NCBI GenBank assembly: GCA_030696435.1
Contig: JAUYSF010000368.1
Span: 1 to 20,720, forward strand
Length of the DNA: 20,720 nucleotides
Source: Desulfoprunum sp.
GTDB lineage: Bacteria; Desulfobacterota; Desulfobulbia; Desulfobulbales; Desulfocapsaceae
Direction of reading: 5' to 3'
In this document: positions 16,320 through 20,720 of the stretch, one piece after another
Layout: every line of letters begins with the position of its first letter
How positions within the stretch are numbered: position 1 is the first letter of the stretch
Notes under the pieces: generated by a model
Told to the model about the DNA's origin: nothing
What the model saw: the letters and a program-made list of their open reading frames with translations, nothing else
The model's database searches: none
Position numbers and translations under genes: made by a program

Positions 16320-17801
16320 TCACTGCCCGACCTGCATCTCCGTAATTGGAAATCGCAGAGTGAAGGCCGTCCCACTATCGATCTCGGAGTGCACATCAAT
16401 GTAGCCCTTGTGGGCCTCCACTACCTTCTTCACCAGCGACAGCCCGAGGCCGGAACCGGTGATGTGGCGAGTCGCCTTGCCCTTCACTCGGAAAAACCGG
16501 TCAAAGATATGCTGCAGGTCATTCTTGCCGATGCCGATTCCTGAATCCTTGACGACAAGGCTCGCCAGACCGCCTGAAAGCGAGGTTGAGATGTCGATCA
16601 CCCCACCCTCCGGGGTATACTTGACGGCATTTGAGATAATATTGAGGAAGGCTGAACGAATGTGGTCGTAATCGACGTTGAACCACCAGTCTTCCCGACA
16701 GGGACTGTATATAATCTTCAACCCCTTGGCCTCGGCCTGGGGCTTGATGATGTCGATGATGTCCGCCAGGATCTCATGCCCCCTCACCGGTTCGAGATGA
16801 AAAATTACGGCGCCGCTCTCAAGCTTGGAGAGATTGAGCAGGTTCTCGATAAGCTGCAGCAAGTCGCGGGTTCTCACCACCATGCGGTTATGCAGGGCGT
16901 TACAGGAACTCATCGCCTCGTACTCACAGCCAACCTGCAGGGCGTAAATCATCTGTTCAATCGAGGCCAGAGGCGATTTCAGTTCATGGGCCACCATGGC
17001 CACAAAGTCCGACTTCATCCGGTCGATTTCCTTGTGGGTGCTGATATCCTCAAAGACGGTCACCGACCCGAGAACCCCACCGCCATTTGACCTGACCGGC
17101 GAGCAATGAGCCCTGAGGTAGCGCCGGGATATCGAACCCGGTGGAAACTCCCTGGTCACCACCCGCGCCTTGTCAATCGCCTCAAGGATCATCTCGACCG
17201 CAGCCCTATCCCTGATCGACTCGGAGAGCGACTTGCCGACCACCGGATCGGTCTGGATCTCCAAAATGCTGATGGCTGCGGGATTATGATGCACCACAAC
17301 CCCTTCCCGGTCGGTGATAATGACGGCTTCGACCATACAGCCGAAAACCGTTTTCAGGCGGCTCTGCTCCTTGTTGATCGCCTCAAGACTCAGGGTTCTC
17401 TCTTCGCGGAGTTGCTCCGTCTCAGCCTGGAGCCGTATCTTGTCGACGGCCTTGGCCACGACAATGCGGATATATTCAGGGGTGAAAGGTTTGCCGACGA
17501 AGTCGAAGGCCCCCTGTTTCATCGCCGTGACCGCCTTGGAAACCGTGGCAAAACCGGTGATGACGATGACCTCGATGCGCGGCCGATGCTCCTTAACCCA
17601 GTCAAGCACGGTGAACCCATCGATACCCGGCATCATCAAATCGAGAAGGACAATATCATAGGCCTCCGCCTTGAGCATCTCCAAGCCGCGCTCACCGCTG
17701 TCGGCCTTGGCCACCACATAACCTACCCCGGCCAGGGCACGCTCGACCCCGTCGCGGATAACCTTTTCATCATCAACAATCAAGATACGGATATCAGCCA
17801 T
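16320..17801 (-). CDS. Soluble hybrid histidine kinase: receiver-PAS-HisKA-HATPase
   Basis: This protein has 493 residues from the ATG at 17801, chosen over the ATG at 17837 because AGGGA lies upstream and the receiver domain begins at once (MADIRILIVDDEK). Residues 1-120 are a receiver domain with acidic Asp10/Asp11, phospho-acceptor Asp54 (LLDLMMP) and Lys104. A coiled segment (about 120-150) leads to a PAS domain (about 148-255). HisKA follows with His272 in MVAHELKSPLAS, then HATPase_c with NAVKYTPEGG, DSGIGIG and GSGLGLSLVKK. No membrane segment or signal peptide is visible, so it senses a cytoplasmic signal, perhaps through the PAS domain; no cofactor ligand can be named. The order receiver-first suggests it is controlled by another kinase. 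It is the last gene of the hdrA-mvhD-metV-metF-regulator series. Confidence 0.92.
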   Translation of the reverse strand: MADIRILIVDDEKVIRDGVERALAGVGYVVAKADSGERGLEMLKAEAYDIVLLDLMMPGIDGFTVLDWVKEHRPRIEVIVITGFATVSKAVTAMKQGAFDFVGKPFTPEYIRIVVAKAVDKIRLQAETEQLREERTLSLEAINKEQSRLKTVFGCMVEAVIITDREGVVVHHNPAAISILEIQTDPVVGKSLSESIRDRAAVEMILEAIDKARVVTREFPPGSISRRYLRAHCSPVRSNGGGVLGSVTVFEDISTHKEIDRMKSDFVAMVAHELKSPLASIEQMIYALQVGCEYEAMSSCNALHNRMVVRTRDLLQLIENLLNLSKLESGAVIFHLEPVRGHEILADIIDIIKPQAEAKGLKIIYSPCREDWWFNVDYDHIRSAFLNIISNAVKYTPEGGVIDISTSLSGGLASLVVKDSGIGIGKNDLQHIFDRFFRVKGKATRHITGSGLGLSLVKKVVEAHKGYIDVHSEIDSGTAFTLRFPITEMQVGQ

Positions 17802-17846
17802 GAGTACATCCCTGATCCGGTAAAAGGTCCGATGCAAGCCGGTCTA

Positions 17847-17879
17847 GTCTGCCACCCAGGATCGAATCAGGCGACAGAC
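17847..17879 (-). promoter_or_regulatory. Stem-loop between response regulator and histidine kinase genes
   Basis: Ten-base arms at 17847-17856 and 17870-17879 pair fully on the minus-strand transcript (GUCUGUCGCC with GGUGGCAGAC, two wobbles) around a 13-base loop. No T run follows. It fills the 89-base gap between two genes that should be co-transcribed, and may tune their ratio. Confidence 0.4.
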
Positions 17880-17890
17880 TGAAGATCCCC

Positions 17891-18277
17891 TTATTTCAGC
17901 CACTGCTGGACGAGATTGAGTAATTCCGCCGGCTCGACAGGTTTTGGCATATAATCCTCTGCCTCACTCTCGAGCATGTCGCGGTGGGTGTAGGTGCTGG
18001 TTGTCACCCGGTCGGCCACAGCGGTCAGGAGGATAATCGGGATCTTGGCAGTCTCCGGATCGGCCTTGAGCCGGGAACAGGCCTCATGACCGTTCATCAC
18101 CGGCATCATTACATCAAGGATGATAAGATCAGGTTTTTCCTGGGCAACCGCCTCTAACCCTTCGGCACCGTCATAGGCCACCCTGACATCGTAGCCGCCA
18201 CTTGCAATAATCACCCTGACTGCTTCAACAAAATCCGGGTCATCGTCAATCAACAGTATCTTTTTCTTTTCCGTCAT
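17891..18277 (-). CDS. Receiver-only response regulator (CheY-like)
   Basis: This is a single receiver domain of 128 residues with no output domain. Acidic Asp11-Asp12-Asp13 (LLIDDDPDF), phospho-acceptor Asp55 (IILDVMMPVMNG), the Thr of LLTA and the Lys of PKPVEP are all in place. The ATG at 18277 is chosen because AAAGGAGG lies directly upstream; a longer frame from 18331 would overlap metF and has no such site. It starts 43 bases after the metF stop and ends 89 bases before the kinase gene. With no DNA-binding domain, it probably passes phosphate on to, or competes with, another receiver, or acts by protein contact. Confidence 0.9.
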   Translation of the reverse strand: MTEKKKILLIDDDPDFVEAVRVIIASGGYDVRVAYDGAEGLEAVAQEKPDLIILDVMMPVMNGHEACSRLKADPETAKIPIILLTAVADRVTTSTYTHRDMLESEAEDYMPKPVEPAELLNLVQQWLK

Positions 18278-18320
18278 CTCTGACCTCCTTTGCACAAGCT
18301 GGTTTCTTTCTTCTCCGGAA

Positions 18321-19247
18321 TCACTCCACAACTGGTCGGGGCAGCAGTCCGGCCCCCCCGATAATCTGGTTCAGTTTTTCTTCCCACTCGATGGCCATAA
18401 CATGGACACCGGCAATGCCCTCCATCTCCTTGAGCTCCTGAATAAGCTCTATGCACATTTCAATGCCCTTTTCAGCCTGCTTTTCCTTCGGTTCATCGGC
18501 AATGCGCTTTATAACAGCATCAGGAATATCCATGCCGGCCACCATCTTTTTCATGAACTTGGCCATGCCCGCCGACTTGAGCGGTGTCACCCCGGCCAGG
18601 ATCTTGACCTTCTCGTGTAGCCCTTGGCGTATGGCATCCGCCATATAGACCTTGAACTTCTCCATATTATAGATGCACTGGGTCTGGACAAAATCAGCAC
18701 CGGCCTGCATCTTCATCTTCAGACGGGGAACCCGGATCTCAAAAGGATCGGCAAAAGGATTCACGGCGCAGCCGATAAAGAACTTCGGTGCCCCATCAAG
18801 CTTCTGTCCCGAAGGGAACACGCCGTCGTCACGCATGGTCTTAGTTAAGTGTATGAGCTGCATCGAGTCGATGTCAAAGACATTCTTGGCCTGGGGATCG
18901 TCACCGAACTTTTGGTGATCACCCGACAGACAGAGGAGATTGCGCACCCCGAGCGCCGAAGCCCCGAGCAGATCCGACTGCAGGGCGATACGGTTGCGGT
19001 CGCGCACCACCATCTGCAGAAGCGGCTCAATGCCCATTTCTTTGAGGATCATGCAACCGGCGATAGAGCTCATGCGCACGACCGAGGTCTGATTATCGGT
19101 GACGTTGCAGGCATCGATATTGCCCTTGACATAGGCCGCTTTCCGACGCACGACTTCGGGATCGGCGCCGCGGGGCGGTCCGCATTCGGCCGTCACGGCA
19201 AAATGACCGGCAGCCAGTACCTTTTCCAGATTGCTTCCGCTTTTCAT
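18321..19247 (-). CDS. metF: Methylene-tetrahydrofolate reductase MetF
   Basis: MetF reduces methylene-THF to methyl-THF with a flavin, the last step of the methyl branch before transfer to the corrinoid protein. From the ATG at 19247 it has 308 residues (E. coli MetF has 296). Glu21 in FAVTAECGPPRGAD is the expected catalytic acid, and LCLSGDHQKFGDDP and FFIGCAVNPFADP are typical of the TIM-barrel flavin site. The longer frame from 19304 is rejected: the chosen ATG overlaps the metV stop as TGATG, with GGAGG upstream, a standard coupling arrangement. MetF of this kind works with MetV; electron supply through HdrA and MvhD is inferred from the operon. Confidence 0.95.
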   Translation of the reverse strand: MKSGSNLEKVLAAGHFAVTAECGPPRGADPEVVRRKAAYVKGNIDACNVTDNQTSVVRMSSIAGCMILKEMGIEPLLQMVVRDRNRIALQSDLLGASALGVRNLLCLSGDHQKFGDDPQAKNVFDIDSMQLIHLTKTMRDDGVFPSGQKLDGAPKFFIGCAVNPFADPFEIRVPRLKMKMQAGADFVQTQCIYNMEKFKVYMADAIRQGLHEKVKILAGVTPLKSAGMAKFMKKMVAGMDIPDAVIKRIADEPKEKQAEKGIEMCIELIQELKEMEGIAGVHVMAIEWEEKLNQIIGGAGLLPRPVVE

Positions 19248-19912
19248 CAGATCATATCCTCCCTGACTATGCGGCGGGGGCCGCCATCTCTTGAGGTATT
19301 CCACCCCTTATAGGGTTTCAGCTTCGTATAGTTGTCCATCTGGTCCAGGGCCTTCAGCCGATCGATTATGAGCTGCCAGCCGCAGGGCACATCCTTGCTG
19401 ACCTCGCAGTGCCCCTGCACCGAACCGCCGCAGGGACCATGGAAGAGCGATTTGGCGCAGCGGGTTACCGGGCAGATACCGCCGGTCAGGTGCAGCACGC
19501 AGTCTCCGCAGCCCTGGCAGCGTTCGGACCATTCACCCTGGCGTTCCGTGACCCCGAGAAAACCGGTGTTAATTCCCGGCAACAGCGGAGTGGTCGTGTA
19601 TTTTTCGGCGAGAAACTGGATACCGGCCCCGCAGGCAATCGACAGCACGGCCTGATAATCCTGAACATAGGCCCGCATCTGCTCGATATATTCGGGGTCG
19701 CACTGACGCTCAAGGCTGATCTCTTTGATGGCAATCTTCCTGCCCGCCGCCTCCCGTGCCAGACGCAGGGTCGAGGCGAGAACCTGAACCTCCTTTTCGC
19801 CGCCCACCCGGCAGACCGTCACACAACCGTAACAGCCCGCCACAATGATCTTGTCGTAGGGCTCAAGCATTTCCAGAATCTCTTCGATGGGTTTCGGTGT
19901 TCCTGTGATCAT
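19247..19912 (-). CDS. metV: MetV, iron-sulfur/zinc partner of MetF (MetF C-terminal-domain family)
   Basis: This 221-residue protein belongs to the methylene-THF reductase C-terminal domain family (PF12225) found beside metF in acetogens and related anaerobes. It is cysteine-rich: Cys27, Cys30 and Cys34 (GCYGCVTVC) near the N-terminus, then Cys132, Cys135, Cys138, Cys147, Cys152, Cys161, Cys169 and Cys177 (RCQGCGDC, GGICPVTRC, HGPCGGSVQGHC). In the Moorella type complex MetV links MetF to the Hdr-like electron-transfer subunits. The ATG at 19912 has GGAGG six bases upstream. It starts 21 bases after mvhD and overlaps metF by one base. Confidence 0.93.
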   Translation of the reverse strand: MITGTPKPIEEILEMLEPYDKIIVAGCYGCVTVCRVGGEKEVQVLASTLRLAREAAGRKIAIKEISLERQCDPEYIEQMRAYVQDYQAVLSIACGAGIQFLAEKYTTTPLLPGINTGFLGVTERQGEWSERCQGCGDCVLHLTGGICPVTRCAKSLFHGPCGGSVQGHCEVSKDVPCGWQLIIDRLKALDQMDNYTKLKPYKGWNTSRDGGPRRIVREDMI

Positions 19913-19933
19913 CTCTTTCCTCCTGCGGGCTGT

Positions 19934-20362
19934 TCAGGCCTCTTTCAATCGGGCCACATTGATGGGACTTGGCCCCATCTCCCGTATTCTTTCGACGAAT
20001 TCATTGGCATACGCGGCAAACTTTGAGCCCTCGCCGGCGCTGAGATTGTACATGTGGATACGTCCGGCACCCAGACCAATCTTGTCGACTATGCCGGCAA
20101 CCCGCTTCACTCTGGCCTTGGCCCGGATATTGCCGGAAAGGTAATGGCAGTCTCCCTCCAGGCAGCCGACGACCATAACGCCGTCGGCACCGTTCTCAAA
20201 GGCCTTGAGCATGATCGCCTCCTCAATGCGTCCCGTGCATGGCAACATAACAATGCTGGTTTCCGTCGGGTAACTGCGTCTTTCCGAACCTGCCAGGTCC
20301 GCAGCGGTGTACGCTCAGTGGCGGCAGGCAAAAATGATGACATTGGCCTTGAAGTCACTCAT
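19934..20362 (-). CDS. mvhD: MvhD-type hydrogenase/heterodisulfide reductase delta subunit, predicted selenoprotein (in-frame TGA = Sec16)
   Basis: Conceptual translation from the ATG at 20362, reading through one TGA at 20315-20317, gives 142 residues, the normal MvhD length. The start is MSDFKANVIIFACRH-U-AYTAADLAGS, and the family has C-x2-C at this place, so TGA replaces the second cysteine (Cys13/Sec16). Cys42 (MLPCTGR) and Cys67/Cys72 (GCLEGDCHY) complete the 2Fe-2S ligand set. Without read-through the remaining frame (from 20248) would begin in mid-domain. A stem-loop follows the TGA at a distance suited to a bacterial SECIS. MvhD passes electrons to HdrA; here it presumably connects HdrA to MetV/MetF. 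The ATG overlaps the hdrA stop by one base, with GGAG seven bases upstream. Selenocysteine-containing members of this family are known in methanogens (VhuD) and deltaproteobacteria. A nonsense mutation is the alternative, but the position argues against it. Confidence 0.88.
20274..20304 (-). promoter_or_regulatory. SECIS-like stem-loop downstream of the mvhD TGA codon
   Basis: On the minus strand, ten bases after TGA, CTGCG (20304-20300) pairs with CGCAG (20278-20274), extendable by a G-U pair. The 21 bases between contain a second short hairpin, ACCT-GGC-AGGT, with the GGU sequence near the tip. Bacterial SelB recognises a small hairpin with a GU in its apical loop about 15-25 bases after UGA, so location and shape fit. 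The structure was judged by eye, not computed. Confidence 0.55.
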
Positions 20363-20720
20363 CACTGCACTCCTTCTGAGGAAACAGGTCTCTTTTCGGT
20401 ATAGGCCAGAATCTTGGCCTCCAGGTTCTTATCCTCATAGCGGCCGAGGTGAATGGTCTTGGCCGGGCATTCCGCCACACAGATTCCGCAGCCTTGACAG
20501 AGAGCAGGATTGATCTCGGCGGTATGCTCGGCATTGATGAACGGTACGCCATAGGGGCAGGCCCGGACGCAGGTGAGACAAACTGCGCAGTGAGTCGGAT
20601 CGACCTTCGAAACCACCCCCGACAGACGCAGTGTTTTCTTCGATAACAGGATGCTTGCCCGAGCCACGGCCGCCTGAGCTTGAGCGATGGTCTCCGACAC
20701 ATCCTTCGGGGCATGGGCCG
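20362..20720 (-). CDS. hdrA: HdrA-like heterodisulfide reductase subunit A, C-terminal part (5' end cut by window edge)
   Basis: The frame is open from the right edge to TGA at 20362-20364 and encodes the last 119 residues. It begins AHAPKDVSETIAQAQAAVAR, the tail of the HdrA FAD domain, then carries two 4Fe-4S ferredoxin motifs: CAVCLTCVRACP and CQGCGICVAECP. These match the C-terminal ferredoxin domain of HdrA, the flavin subunit that bifurcates electrons in Hdr complexes. A GTG at 20700 could be mistaken for a start, but coding continues upstream of it and no ribosome-binding site is present. Its stop overlaps the mvhD start by one base. The HdrA-MvhD-MetV-MetF order is the one used for Hdr-linked methylene-THF reductases. 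The flavin domain is outside the window, so Cys or Sec content there cannot be seen. Confidence 0.88.
   Translation of the reverse strand, partial: AHAPKDVSETIAQAQAAVARASILLSKKTLRLSGVVSKVDPTHCAVCLTCVRACPYGVPFINAEHTAEINPALCQGCGICVAECPAKTIHLGRYEDKNLEAKILAYTEKRPVSSEGVQ

Noticed and set aside
18278..18331. N-terminal extension of the response regulator overlapping metF
   Set aside because: The extension has no ribosome-binding site, while AAAGGAGG directly precedes the internal ATG where the receiver domain begins.
20315..20317. TGA in mvhD as an ordinary stop or pseudogene mutation
   Set aside because: The rest of the frame is intact, the TGA sits at a conserved Cys position known to be Sec in relatives of the family, and a hairpin follows. 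Selenocysteine is the better explanation, though not proven.

Overview
The window is almost entirely a Wood-Ljungdahl (reductive acetyl-CoA) pathway locus. It reads like a strictly anaerobic Desulfobacterota, possibly from a Desulfobulbales-like sulfate reducer or sulfur disproportionator. That placement is inference from three things: a bacterial-type acsA/acsB/acsC/acsD set, an HdrA-MvhD-MetV-MetF module, and an apparent selenocysteine codon. No 16S rRNA or other phylogenetic marker is present. No rRNA, tRNA, CRISPR array or insertion sequence was seen.

Layout, left to right (minus strand unless stated). 1-9383 is the carbonyl branch, transcribed right to left as acsV (reductive activator, apparently frameshifted), acsD, acsA (CODH), acsB (acetyl-CoA synthase) and acsC, which runs off the left edge. 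9769-11094 holds a cytidylate-kinase-like protein and two very small Cys-rich proteins. 11129-13929 holds folD and fhs, the formate-to-methylene-THF part of the methyl branch. 13930-14372 is an AT-rich divergent intergenic region. 14373-16313, the only plus-strand gene, is a second, intact acsV-type activator. 16320-20720 is a tight minus-strand operon: hdrA (partial), mvhD, metV, metF, a receiver-only response regulator and a soluble receiver-PAS-histidine kinase.

How the genes work together. Fhs and FolD take formate to methylene-THF. MetF with MetV, tied by operon structure to HdrA and MvhD, reduces it to methyl-THF, probably within an electron-bifurcating or confurcating complex. The corrinoid iron-sulfur protein AcsC/AcsD carries the methyl group to AcsB, where it is joined to CO made by AcsA. 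AcsV-type proteins reactivate oxidised cobalt in AcsC/AcsD. The direction (carbon fixation or acetate oxidation) cannot be read from the DNA. The methyltransferase acsE, the nickel-insertion ATPase cooC and a formate dehydrogenase are not in the window.

Main points of interest: (1) mvhD is interrupted by an in-frame TGA exactly where the family has a conserved Cys, followed by a SECIS-like hairpin, so it is very probably a selenoprotein; (2) acsV has a one-base frameshift at a C4 run while a paralogue is intact nearby; (3) AcsD has an unusual Ala/Lys/Glu-rich tail of about 170 residues; (4) a two-component system is embedded in the metVF operon; (5) two Cys-rich miniproteins sit inside the pathway locus.
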